In this document: positions 50,399-61,700 of the stretch, one piece after another | Layout of the letters: every line of letters starts with the position of its first letter | Numbering within the stretch: the first letter of the stretch is position 1 | Assembly (NCBI GenBank): GCA_964035575.1 | Contig: OZ037869.1 | Location: forward strand, 124,001-188,000 | DNA from: Rhynchopus sp. YZ270_cl-10 | Taxonomy: Eukaryota > Euglenozoa > Diplonemea > Diplonemida > Diplonemidae | Direction of reading: 5' to 3' | Length of the DNA: 64,000 nt | Notes under the pieces: model-generated | The model's input: the letters and a program-made list of their open reading frames with translations, nothing else | Told to the model about the DNA's origin: nothing | The model's database searches: none | Program-made: the position numbers and the translations under genes

Positions 50399-53284
50399 CT
50401 ACTGGCCGCTCAGATGGCTGGTGTTTGCGTGTCTGGCAAGTTGCTTCTCGAGTTTGCTTATAAGCGCTGCCTTGACCTGCACGACGAGGTCGAGCTTGCC
50501 GTTCTCTGCACGCAGACGCTCCATCTCCTTCACCTTCCCAAGCTCGTCTGTGAGCTCCTGCCCGGCACGTTGCTCCTCACTGCGTTTGTACACCTCAGTC
50601 AGGTTCTCTGCTGCCTCCAGCTTCTCCCTCACTGCGTGGAGCTCGCCCTCGATGCGTGCCTTGTCTGCCGCAATCTCGGATGCGTCCTGCTGGCTCTTCC
50701 TGGCTAGCGCGTCGCTTGCCTCTGCGCTCTGCAGTGCAATGGTGACAGAGGCGTGCAGCTTCTCGCACTCAGCACTGAGGTCGTCGCGCTGCACCTCTAG
50801 AGACGTGCCCAGCATGCGGTCGCTCTTGGCCTCCTGGCGCAGCAGCGACAGCTGTGCCTCCAGGGAGTCCTTCTCCGTCGTCAGTGCCGCACTGCGCTCG
50901 CGCTCTGTGTGGAGCGAGTCCATGACCTCCTGCGCCTTTTCGACGTATGTGTCGCTGAGGCTTGTGATCTTCGCCTCGTACTCACGACACTTCGCCTCCT
51001 GCATGTCCGTGATGCGGCGCATCGCCTGCGCACGTTCGCTTGCAGACTGCAACTCATGCTTGAGCCGTGCCTCAGCCTCCTGGCACTGCTCCAGGTCGTC
51101 CCTGTGCTGTGCCAGCTGCGCCTTCAACGCAGCGTTCTCCTCCCGCAGCAGCTTCTCGTCACTCTTCAGACGTGCGTTGCTCAGGGACGCCTCTGCAAGC
51201 TTCGTCACATTCAGGTGTGCGGTGCTCTCGACACCTTGCAGCGAGGTGATCGTCTGCTGCAGTGCCGCCACTTCGTCTGTTGCACCTTGCAGCTGCGCAC
51301 GCAGGGTGTCTATTTCGTGCTCCTTTGTGCCTTCTTGTGCGGAGAGACGTTGCGCTTCTAGCTTTGTGGCCTGGAGCTCGCTGGTGAGACGCGACTTGTC
51401 TCTGAGGTACTCTTCCACGACGCTTGTGTCGGGTTCGGGGACGTCGCATTCGCTGGCACGGCTTTCTGCCTCCTCAAGCTTCTGTGTCAGGGTGCGCGTC
51501 CGCGTGCTTGCCTGCGCCTCTGCTGCTTGTGAATGAAGCTTCAGATCCTGCATCTCCAATTCCGCCTTGCGTGCCCTGCGCTCCGCACGCTCCAGTGCAG
51601 TCTCCAGTTGGAACACTACTTCGCTTTCCGCAGTCTCGCAGCACCCTTGCAGCAGCGACTCTAACCGCGTCTCGTAGGACAACGCCTTTTCTATGTGCAG
51701 TGCACCCAGCTCCTGCGCAATCTGCAGCTGTCGTGACAACAGACGCACGGCACCCCCGTCATCTGCGCCCGTTGCCTCCGCAAGCATGCGGATGTGCCCT
51801 TGCGCCTCCTCGAGGTGTCGTCGCAGCAGCTCCGTCTCCTCGCGGTCGGGACGTCGCCATTCTGCGGGCTGTGTGGCCATGGTTTGCTCTACTGTCGCGG
51901 CAACACCTTCTTGTATGGTGTGCTCGATGTTGTCGAGCTGCTGCTGGTAGGCGAGGACGTCGTTCTCGAGGGTGGTCTTGTCTGCGGTGAGTGTCGCGAT
52001 GTCGTCCTGCGCACGAAGGAGCAGGACGTCTGCATTGCGGCAGTGCTGCTCCAGCTCCGCCACTTTGACCTGCAGGCGCAGCTTAGCCTCGCGCTGCCAC
52101 GCCGCCTCCTTCGCCTCTGCAGCCTCCCTCTGTGCAGACTCCGCAGCGTCGCTCTCACTCTCACGCAACCGATCCTGCAAGGTGCCACATCGACTCGCAC
52201 TCTGCTTCTCATGCTCCCTGCTTTCAAACAGCTTCCGCTTGCACTCCATGATGTCCGTCTCAAGCTTCGCACGCTCCTGGTCGAACACCCGACACGACGA
52301 CACACCCGACTCTGACCCACACCGCAGGTTCTCTCTTTCGCTGGACAGCACAGATGCGGTGTCTTGCCACTTCTGTGGAGGTGCTGCGGTCGGTGCCGCT
52401 GTTGCAGGTGGTGGCGGTGGTGCTGTTCGTGTGGTGATGTGCAGATCCGAAGCAAACCGGAGGACGTGCTCCCCGCCATCGTTGATGGAGAGGCTGCTGA
52501 GCGCAACAAACAGCACCGCAGACCCTGGAGCAAAGGCGGACGGTGACGAAGAGTGGAGCAGATGCGTGAGCTTGCTGTTGCGTGCTGCGAGGCGGAAGGC
52601 GTCGTGCGTGGCCTTTGGGTCGGAGAAGCTGCGCATCAGACTGGCGACGGCGGCGGGGTGCTTCCGTGTTGCTGGGGTGAGGCGGTCGACCGCTTCGAAG
52701 AGCACCACAGAGAGCTTCGAGCATGCGTCGGTGCCCTTCCCGACAGTGAAGGTCACGAAGACCGTCCCCTGCTCCTCCGCACGCCCGACCAGCGCCGTCA
52801 ACACTGACGCTGTCTTGCGTGTCAGGGCGACACCGTGAGGGCTTTGAGGGCCTTCCGTGGGGAGCAGGTCGGTGAGCGACTTCTCACCACGAAGGAGCGT
52901 GGCCTTGACGTCGACGGCGCTGTGGTCTGTGAGGTACGACCTGCAGAGGGCAGGGAGGACGGCATCGTGGGCGAGCACGGCGTCCCGGCGGCCGGAGTTG
53001 GCTAGACCATAGAAGCAGAGCACTGCGTGGGTGCTGCGGGCAGTTGCCGCAGCGTACATACGCTGCACCACATGTGTGTTGAACACAGAATGCGGCACAT
53101 CAGGGCCAAACACGTGTCCAAACTCCCACGCCCGCCGCACCCCACTCCGCACCACCTCCAACCCATACCCCACATCCTGCTCCACACGCACGTGCTCGTA
53201 CATCTCCTTCGCAGGGCGCTGCAGACGCACCATGACATGCATCTCAGAGCCAGTCAAAGACGCATCCTCATCTCGGTTCTTCAT
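50399..53284 (-). CDS. Kinesin-like protein with a degenerate motor domain
   Basis: A 961-residue protein from the ATG at 53284. Residues about 13-283 follow the kinesin motor layout: HVMVRLQRP, FGHVFGPDVPHSVF, a P-loop position FYGLANSGRRDAVL (91-104), SKLSVVLFEAVD at the switch II place (189-200), RNSKLTHLL (235-243) and a final LRFASDL. In active kinesins the P-loop is GQTGSGKT and switch II is DLAGSE. Here the P-loop lysine and threonine are gone and no NxxSSRSH switch I is seen, so ATP hydrolysis is very unlikely. Residues about 320-945 are continuous coiled coil. It probably acts as a non-motile microtubule or dimer partner, as Vik1 does for Kar3, but that is inference. Frame and composition are intact, so it is not a pseudogene. 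Confidence 0.82.
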   Translation of the reverse strand: MKNRDEDASLTGSEMHVMVRLQRPAKEMYEHVRVEQDVGYGLEVVRSGVRRAWEFGHVFGPDVPHSVFNTHVVQRMYAAATARSTHAVLCFYGLANSGRRDAVLAHDAVLPALCRSYLTDHSAVDVKATLLRGEKSLTDLLPTEGPQSPHGVALTRKTASVLTALVGRAEEQGTVFVTFTVGKGTDACSKLSVVLFEAVDRLTPATRKHPAAVASLMRSFSDPKATHDAFRLAARNSKLTHLLHSSSPSAFAPGSAVLFVALSSLSINDGGEHVLRFASDLHITTRTAPPPPPATAAPTAAPPQKWQDTASVLSSERENLRCGSESGVSSCRVFDQERAKLETDIMECKRKLFESREHEKQSASRCGTLQDRLRESESDAAESAQREAAEAKEAAWQREAKLRLQVKVAELEQHCRNADVLLLRAQDDIATLTADKTTLENDVLAYQQQLDNIEHTIQEGVAATVEQTMATQPAEWRRPDREETELLRRHLEEAQGHIRMLAEATGADDGGAVRLLSRQLQIAQELGALHIEKALSYETRLESLLQGCCETAESEVVFQLETALERAERRARKAELEMQDLKLHSQAAEAQASTRTRTLTQKLEEAESRASECDVPEPDTSVVEEYLRDKSRLTSELQATKLEAQRLSAQEGTKEHEIDTLRAQLQGATDEVAALQQTITSLQGVESTAHLNVTKLAEASLSNARLKSDEKLLREENAALKAQLAQHRDDLEQCQEAEARLKHELQSASERAQAMRRITDMQEAKCREYEAKITSLSDTYVEKAQEVMDSLHTERERSAALTTEKDSLEAQLSLLRQEAKSDRMLGTSLEVQRDDLSAECEKLHASVTIALQSAEASDALARKSQQDASEIAADKARIEGELHAVREKLEAAENLTEVYKRSEEQRAGQELTDELGKVKEMERLRAENGKLDLVVQVKAALISKLEKQLARHANTSHLSGQ

Positions 53285-53557
53285 TTTGTTTATGTGTCTG
53301 TCAAAAAGGGTTTTTGTAAGGGGAAGTTTAGAGAAGGTACAAAAAAAAAAAAAAACCTCCCGTCGTTTTTATTGCTCTATGTACAGAAAGTCTAGGATAA
53401 AGAGGTTGGCAGATACTGCAAACGCCCTCTAGGACGCAGGCACACCTCCGCTGGGGTTATCAAATTACCCCCGAAGAAAATGAAAAAACCCTCGCGCACT
53501 TCAAACGGGATACATTCCGCCACAGGAATTACCCAGATTCTCAACACATTAAAATAC
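53285..53557. other. Intergenic spacer with motif A
   Basis: A 273-base gap with an A run at 53340-53356 and one motif-A copy. Confidence 0.5.
53416..53443. repeat. Motif A copy between kinesin-like and orphan genes
   Basis: ACTGCAAACGCCCTCT then AGGACGCAGGCA, about 115 bases past the stop at 53558. Confidence 0.65.
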
Positions 53558-55840
53558 TCAGGGGAGCACCAGAGAGGCGTGCTCTTGAAGGTCACATGCT
53601 CCTCCTCGTATGGACGAGGTGACGGAGACGAGAGACGAAGAAGGCACTGCGACGAGTGTCAGGGGATAGGGTCGAAGTCTGCCCCACTCATCGTGCAGCG
53701 CCTGTCTGCTGTCGAAGGCGCGCTGTTCGTGCCAGGGCCAGTCTGCCTCCCACCGTTGCAGGTCCGAGGGGGGCAGCACCTTCACGAAGCGTAGCTTGTC
53801 TGAACTGAGCAGGTGCTGCAGGTCTGCCTTGCGGTAGGTGACCTTCAGCTGCAGAGGGCGCAGCTCATCCTTCGCAAGCTCGACGCTGCTGAGCACTAGA
53901 TAGAACTTCGTCCACCCACCAAGATTCCGGTCTGCCAGGTCTGTCATGAACAGCGCCCCCTGCACCATCATACGGTCCTCCCCCGACACCGACCCACCCC
54001 ACCGCACCTTGCTCAGATCCATCGGCGGGACCCCCTCCTCCCGCAAAGGCGTCGCCTGCCGTGGCTCCCCTGGAGGCTCGCTCAGCATCGAATCCGAGCA
54101 TGGGAAGGAGCACGTCTGTGTGCGCCCCCCTGCTCGCGGTGTCGACGCAGCGCTGCACTGTGGTGTCACACCACGCAACGCAACACTGCACGGTGCCAGA
54201 TCCGGTGCACCCATAGAACTAACAGTGCCTCGCGTAAAGGGGGCCTGGGGAGCGAGGCGGGAGGATGGAGGGTCGCTGTGTGGTTGCGAGGATGGGAGTG
54301 AGACAGAGCGTGGTGGCGACGCTGCACGCCGTTCGCGTGTTGTTTGGAGCCTTTGTTTGGGTCCGGTGCGTTGTGTGCCGGAGGCTTCTGAGAGCTCTGA
54401 TGTGCATGACGCTGAAGAGCGTTCTGTGTGCGTCGTGCCCCACTCACGGCGCTGTGCGAGGAGGTGACAGCGCTCGTCGAAGGCTTGGCGCCGTTCTTCT
54501 GCCCATAGGCGGCGTTCGTCTGCCCAGTGTGCTCGTTCGCGTTCCCGTTCTTGCTCGCGTTCTGCGGTGTCTGCGGCGGATGTGCGTTGTGCGGAGACAA
54601 GCGCCGCCTGGCACGCACACTGCACCGCCACCACCCCACGCAGCAGCTCTGCCACCAACCCCGCCACCACCTCGCCACCAAGGCGCTCAATGTCGCCACG
54701 ACCACACCGCTCCTCCAGAACAACCTGCGCACGCTTGCTCTCATCCTCACGTCGTCGTGCAAGCCGGTTCTCACCGACACCATTCATAATTTGCGCCTGT
54801 TGCGTGGTATTTGAAATGGGAAAAGAGAGGGTGAATATACCTGAAGCGACTCACGCTCACGTCCCCATCGTGCCTTCTCCTGGCGGTGTGCGGCTGATAG
54901 TGCATGCAAATCTTCCTGCGGATGGGAAAATGAGAAAAGCCAACATTTTTTGGGGGAGAAATAGTGGATGAGATGTTTGGCCACCTTTTATCGGTTTCGT
55001 ACAGTAGCAAAAACATGCGGGGGACATACCTCCTTCTTGTCGAGAAGCTGTCGGATTGGGCGGAGCTGGTCGCTGTCTTGGCCCTGCAAAAGAAAGAAAG
55101 GTAAACACACCATCCCATCCCAAAAGCCATACCCAACTACCACCACCACCCCATCCGCTGTGCACCTGCCGGGGCACCACCTCCGAACGCACGCCACCAC
55201 ACGCCCTCTGCGGCACCTGCGCCACCACTCCCCGCGACACCTCTGAGGGTGCCCTCACACCCCCACCCCCACCCTCTACCGGTGTAACCACCAACGCACC
55301 TTGGTACTGCGATGCTTGCAGCTCCCTCTGCTGTCTCACCCCCACACCACCTCTCTGCGTCGACGCAGGCGACAACGACCCACTCGCACTGTCGTCATCT
55401 TCCAGGAGTATGGGCGGACCGCACTGCACCCGTGGAAGCTGCATGGGGGTTGAGTCTTCAGAGGATGCGTCCTCATCCCCGAGGTCCAAGCGTACTGGTG
55501 TTGTGGGCGCTGCTGTGATGTTGAGAGGCGACCTCGCCGGCATCTGCACTGCCTGTGGTGTGCAGCCGTTCGGGAGAGTGGTCTGCGGGGATGCGATGAG
55601 GCTGAAGTAGTTGACCACCTGAGGGGAGAGTGGGCGGGGCGACAGCGCTGCGACACCACGGCGTGGGGTGACGGGGTGATTTGAATATGAACATGCCCCT
55701 CCCTGTGCATGCTCATTCCTCGCTAGGTACATCTGCGACGCCTGAGGCGATCCACCATGCACACCAGACACACCAGAGACAGAACCACGTGGTGCACCAA
55801 GAGGCGGCTGCACACCAAACACACCTCTGTGCAGCGCCAT
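53558..55840 (-). CDS. Orphan Ser/Pro-rich protein with central coiled coil (four exons)
   Basis: Exons 55133-55840, 55030-55083, 54841-54915 and 53558-54796 give 691 residues with the phase kept at each junction. The introns are 49 nt (GTATGG), 114 nt (GTATGT) and 44 nt (GTATAT), all ending CAG. Residues 1-236 are Ser/Pro/Gly/Val-rich and likely disordered. The exon 2-3 segment (DQLRPIRQLLDKKEEDLH, then RQEKARWGRERESLQ) and the start of exon 4 form a coiled coil to about residue 410. After a second disordered stretch, the last 150 residues look like a folded domain (WTKFYLVLSSVELAKDELR, ADWPWHEQRAFDSRQALHDE). I do not recognise a family. The first donor could instead be GTGCAC, 37 bases earlier, which would remove 12-13 residues. 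Confidence 0.75.
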
Positions 55841-56523
55841 TTATTTTTGTCAAGGATACTTTGTGTTGGCTGGTCGGATTGGACCCCCGAATATTGCCCA
55901 AGATGCGGATGTCGGTGATGCAATTAGTACAGCAAAGGCTTCCCTGCACTACGTTGTTGAGAACCGTGCAAAGTGATGGGTCTCCAAGAAGACGTTAGAT
56001 GGACATTGCAGGGGAGGGGGTAGGTGTCTGGGGTGGTGTGGTGGTGTGGTATAATGTGGGAAGGTTGGTGTAGGGAAAAGCGTTCACATCTTTTTTTTTC
56101 GTTTTAAATTATCAGTGTAATTGAAGAACGCTTTTTTGTGGGACAATATGTAAAGAAAGACGGGGTAGTGGAACAAAATAGTGGGAAATAGACACCAATG
56201 CCAGTAGGGGGAAAACAGAGAGGAACTTGGCAGGATGGGTGTGTAGCATTGCTTTGGCTTTATGTTTGCCACCGGGGAGGAGGTCTGAACTGCTTGAGAG
56301 TGGATGGGCCACTCTCAGGAGTCGTGGACGGACGAGCAGACAGAATTTACTCCCTTCCCAGGGGCACAGGTGAGACAGAAAAAACAGAATAGTTCTTCGT
56401 GGTACCTGATTCGAAAGAAAACTTAGTATTGAATGTGCCTCTCGGGCACACACACACACATATCTTTACCACACATCGTTATCGTGCGGGAACTGCGAAA
56501 GGGAGAGTTGAAAGAGTTGAAAG

Positions 56524-56559
56524 TGCAAATGCCTCACCGTTCATCGGCGGACGCAGGCG
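56524..56559. repeat. Motif A copy
   Basis: GTGCAAATGCCTC, a longer loop, then GGACGCAGGC. Preceded by a doubled AGAGTTGAAAG. It lies close to the possible orphan exon at 56570-56670. Confidence 0.6.
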
Positions 56560-57000
56560 GAAAAAGGGGGTGTGAGGGGGGTGGGTATGACGCTGTGAGC
56601 GTGTGAAACGTCTCGTGGACGTACTGCTCTGACCAGCCGAGTGTGATGAGAGGGTAGCTACAAACGTCAAACAAAACTACAAAAAATAAATAAAACTACT
56701 TTGGGATCACATTGCCTTCAAAAGCCCCCCAAAAAAAAACAAAATACATTCCGCTTTTGATAAGATCTCAGCTGTTGTTGCATTGCCGGTCCAAACACAC
56801 CATGGCTGGTCGTCCTAGTACCTCCAGTGTGTCAGTTTGACAAACAAAGGACCATGAAGACATGCACACTTCAATTTGTATGCAAGGATACATTGGAAGA
56901 GCTGGCAGTATTGTGCACTTTTCCACCAAATACCCAAACCACACTACATAGAAAAGGCACTAAAATTGTGGTAAAAAAAAAGTGAATAGTAGTAAATTAA

Positions 57001-57030
57001 ACCTAAGCCTCGCTGTGCTTAGCCTCGATA
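57001..57030. repeat. Hairpin family B copy 5
   Basis: CTAAGC (57003-57008), loop CTCGCTGT (eight bases), GCTTAG (57017-57022), then CCTCG. The stem is identical to the other copies, the loop and tail differ. Confidence 0.65.
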
Positions 57031-57708
57031 GTCAAGACAATGTGTCCTAGGATAGGGTGGTGGTGTCAATCCCCCCCCTTCCTCGCAAAACGATAACGAC
57101 GATGACGATGACGATGGCGAGTTGACGAATGCAAAAGAATTATGTCATATACCTTCTATTCAACAGAATAGTATACTAGGGTACACTAAATGTACCCAAA
57201 ATATAAGAAGAAAAGCCCCATAATTTACGTATAGATATTTTCCAAAAAACAACAACAAACCCCGTTCGTCTCTCGTTTAGTTGGTACGCTACCCACATTA
57301 TGAGTTCAGGTTTTGTATAGGTAAGTTTGGCTTTTTATTTTTGTCATGCAAATAAAAGCAAAAACTTTTTTCCGTCTAAACGCCCAGAAATAGATGTCAA
57401 GAAGGAAAAAAAACCCTTGGCCTGAAGTAAACAAAAAGCCTCAGACGTTTGAATCATTGCCCACCACAAAGTCTTTGTCCTAAAAAAAAATGCCACAGAC
57501 TGCCCCACGTACGATGCCAGCCCCAAAATGAGGCACAAAGTTACCTTATGACCAAGAACAGAAGGTAACAAATAGTAAGATAATATTTTTGTAAAAAGAA
57601 CAAGAGAAAACTTGAAAGGTGGTTGCACTTAAAAGCCCACCTCACCTCTGGTGGCACACAAAATAAGGTAGCTGGAAAGCAACCAAGAGCCTGCCAAAAA
57701 ATCATTAC

Positions 57709-57793
57709 CCATATTGGTGTGGCTGAAAGGGGGTGATTCGCACTTCTTGCGCACTTTTTGCACCCCCCCATTCAGCCACACCAATGCCATATG
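57709..57793. repeat. Strong inverted repeat (hairpin)
   Basis: ATTGGTGTGGCTGAA (57713-57727) pairs perfectly with TTCAGCCACACCAAT (57771-57785). The stem extends inward with GGGGGTG/CACCCCC and outward with CATAT/ATATG after a three-base bulge. The loop is about 26 bases. No coding role. Confidence 0.9.
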
Positions 57794-58707
57794 TTTTCTG
57801 TTTCGCCTGCGTACGCAGGTTTTGCGGCATTATTTTTGCCCATTTTTTTTCTTTCAATTTTTTTCTTCCCTGGGAATCATCCTGCCTCACGTCAACCATG
57901 GTTCAAAAGATGAGCCTCGTGCACACAGCATCTCGCGAACCTTGACGGAGCGTTCCCACCATATTAGGGGTTAAGCACAGTACTAATGTTGGAACAAGGT
58001 ATTAATTTGGCACATGGACAATGTTACCACTTTTTTTTTGTTGTTGTTTTGATAAATTGACAAACGTCATTTGTGTTTTTCTTTTATTCTTGATGAATTG
58101 TTGGAGTGGTGCAGTTGCCTCGGTTGTGTTGCCACAGTTGTGCAATCTCCACTTTCTTTTTGCAGTGCAGTGCAGACATCCTATGATACTACCGGGCATC
58201 AAAACCACAGAAATCAGTTTTTGGAAGAAGTTTTCAGATAAATGCTTCACCTTCTAAGCACGCCCCCCGAGCTTCCCTGGAAAGAGTCGTTGGGGTTTGG
58301 AAAATTCTTTTTTGTTTTCACTTTTTTTTATAATATAATATTATAACATGTTGAACAACCACAACTCGGTTAACCTAGGGGACATCGGGTAAGAGCTCTG
58401 GCCCTTATTTTCCTTCTAAGTCCGAGGTACTTACCTTGGTGTGCGTGAGAGAGACAACGACGATACTTATTTTTTATCTATAGTATCATGATGAGTCTAG
58501 TGGAAGCAAGGGTTGCGAAGTAGCAAAAGTGATGTACACTAAAATCATTCAGACATCGAGGGTGGGTTATTATAACCATTGGAAAAAAAAAAAAACACTG
58601 TACGGGGCGCAGTAAACGTGGAATGTGCCCAATTTTGAATAAGAAACTGTGCACGACACATCCCCTCAGGTTGCTTAGATGATCCCTTTCCCCCTCGCTT
58701 CTCTTTT

Positions 58708-61700
58708 TTACTCTTCATTCACGTCTTTCGCTTCGTTCGTGGATTTTGGTGCTACTTTGGCGTGGTTAGAATCATGCAGCAGATCTCTGAAGGAGTCTTT
58801 TGACTCCTGCAGGACCTGTGGACGCCAGCCGTCGGGCTTGCTCTGTACAGAAGAAGGTAAACAGCAAAGTATTGCATTTTTGTTGTTGTTGCTGGACATA
58901 CCTTCAGAGGGTTAGCATCCCTGCTCCCTGAGCTCTCCAACGGGCCGGACTCTGTCACGACGGTAGATATTTTTCTGTCGGCGAGGCAGTCCGACGAGGT
59001 GGAGCTTGTGGACGTGATGATGTTTGGTGGGAGCTCGCTGTCTTCGTCTTCTTCTCCGCCACCGAGAGCGAGGCTCGTGTTGCGTGATAGCGCAGGGATC
59101 TTCACAGGCATGACCGCACCCGAGTCAAGGCTGCCCGTGGTCTCGTCCTCCGTCTCCTCCACTTCTTCCACTTCCTCCACCTCTTCCATCTCCTCAGCCT
59201 CCTCAGTCTCGTTGTGCACGCTCGCATTGTCAGCCACCTTCCACCTCCGGAGAATACGGTTCAAAACGCTTTTGCCATCACCAGTCTTTTCCTTTGCACC
59301 AGCACCCGACTGATCGCGCAGTCGACGCTCTGTTTCTTCTTTCATTCTGGTGCGCAGCTCCTCGCTTGACTCGAGCATCGACTCAAGATCGGTTCGATTC
59401 TGTTGGGTGTCATGTAATGTTAGTGACGCTCTAGCCAACCTTGTCGAGGCAGGAGGCACAGCGCAAAGCAAATAAAGTTATAATCTGGTCAGACCCCAAA
59501 GTCGCAGCAAAGCTGCTTCAACAAGGTGACATTGAGGTAGTGGAGGTGGAGGGACATACCAATTTAAAGAGCTGACAACTCGTGACAGACCGCACGCTAG
59601 CCGTGCGCAGGGTACTCTTGAGGAGCGCAATCTCGCCAAACCAGCTCCCCGTCTTGAGTGTCGCGACCCACACCTCGCGTCCAGGGTCGTCCTTAGCAGG
59701 TAACAGCACCTCGACCATGCCTTGGTTCAGGATGTACATCTCTTCGCCAATTTCACCGGAACGGATCAAGTGTTCCTGTAGAGTGGCAATGGCAGGCAGC
59801 AACAGTGGCAGTACATACCTTAGACCCGTGGTATTCTTCCACCAAGACGTCTGCAAGATGCGCAAGCAGCTTCCTCGACAGCCCCCTGAACATCGGGACA
59901 GTTCCGATGGCTCTTACCTGCGTTGACAATGTGTGGAATATGACAGCAGACTGGGTGACTAATAGTAGGAAGCATAGTACAAACCTTGATGTGGCTGCTG
60001 ATCTTTGTTTGGATGAACTCCGGCAGCTCCAACAACATCGACCTGTGGGTGGGGTGTGTAAGCATTGGTGGGTTTGGTATTAGGGACATACTGATAATCC
60101 TTCGACCCTGTGTCAAGGAGCGAGGGGTAGATGCTGAACGCCTCCTTCTGTATGTTCCACGGAACCTCCGCACCCGCCATCAGATGCTCAAGACGCCGTT
60201 TCCTGTCCAACAACACCAGTTTGTACGGATCTGTGGTGATGAAGTACGCACCTGTCCTACCCGACACTACCATGATGATGGCAAGACCTAAGAACTGGAT
60301 GACAATGTTAAAGATACGCATGTCGTTTGTCTTGGGGCTCATGTCCCCGTACCCGACGCTGCTCAGCGTTGTGAACGTGAAGTACACGGACTTGATGTAC
60401 TTGGTTTTCAGGTCCTCTACTTCACCTTCGTCCAACCCCTGCTCGCTGTCATCCGCTCTGTTAAGCCATATGCAGCTTGCGATCTGTATTGCTATGAGGC
60501 ACCAGAAGCTGAACTTCCACGACTCCACAAGCTTTGATGTTTCGCGTGTGGGTGTGGAGTGTCCAAAGAGGTCGAAGACCCTGTAGAGACGCAGGACGCG
60601 CACGGACATCCACCAGTACCCAAGGAGGTCGTACCCCACGAAGGCGAGAACGATGTCGACCGGGAGCGAGACAAAGCCGTCGAAGGGGAGCCGCTTCTTG
60701 AGGAAGAGCTTCTTGAGGATGTCGGGCGACTCGATGATCTCCCACCCGATGAGCTTTGCTGTGCGTGTCTGGACATGCATGTCTGCGAACCAGAAGCACG
60801 AGGCGAGTATTCGTAGACAGAGGATGAGGGGTGTGCTGGTGATGGAGGGATCGCCGTCGTAGTCGCTGCCGCTGGAGAAGATCACCACACTCCAGAGCGT
60901 CACCTCGAAGAGAAGGCAGAACAGGTACAACGTGTCCCACACGTATCGGAAGCTGCCGTCGGGGAGGAACATGCCCGACACCTGGTCGTCATCCTCGTCT
61001 TCGTCGTCCAACTGGAATTTCGGCTTCTGCTTTCCCTGAGAGGGCGACGCTGTCACATTCGAGTTGGCGTCCCCCTCTGCACTATCCTCTATCACCCCCT
61101 CCACACCTCGCGACGTCCCTTCACTCGTAATCGACTTCCGCGAGTCTCTGCTCCCAAACCCTTTGGTAATATCGTCCCCATCCACTTTCCCTAACGAAAG
61201 CCGTTTGATCGCACGCCGGAGCTTGACCCAGGGTGGGGTCATGCGCCCCTTTCCTTTGTTGTACTCTTCCGTTGCGAGCTCGGAGAAGGCGCGGACCCGG
61301 TTCTTTTCGTTTTCCTTTTGGGAACGTCCGCCCTCTTTTCCTGGGGAGATAGGGGTGAGAAGGCCGTTGGGGTTGCTGTTGTTGCCGCCGGAGGAGTTGG
61401 AGTGCATGCTGGAGATTCTGCGGTTGGAGTTGGTACGTGTGGAACGGCGGTTGTGCTGTTGCTGTGCGTGCATCATGTGTGGCGAGAGCATTGCGCCCTC
61501 AGCCATGTACGACGCTTTGCGCATCTCACGGTCCATATCTTGCACCTGATTCGAAAGCGTCATAATCGCACCCTCCAACCCACGGATCGCACTCTCCACT
61601 CCTGCTGCCTCCCGTAGGCTCCTTCGTGGCGATGCAACCGTCGGTACCATCGCTTGCATCGTAGCAGCCTGCGGACCTTCATCTACAGTTTCAAGCCGTG

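Larger units (their letters stand above)
55841..58707. other. Long intergenic region with repeats
   Basis: AT-rich, 2.9 kb. It contains a motif-A copy, a family-B hairpin, a GATGAC-type repeat near 57097 and a strong inverted repeat at 57709. A GC-rich patch (56570-56670) reads, on the minus strand, YPLITLGWSEQYVHETFHTL before a Pro-rich tail and stop. It follows a TTTGTAG acceptor-like site and may be an orphan last exon, but no partner exon was found. Confidence 0.5.

Noticed and set aside
54771-55136. Separate small gene between 54.8 and 55.1 kb
   Set aside because: Its exons join in phase with the frames on both sides, so it is the middle of the 53558-55840 gene.
58752-59865. Two independent genes 3' of the K+ channel
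   Set aside because: Both frames join the channel in phase. One supplies the cyclic-nucleotide domain, the other the acidic C-terminus.
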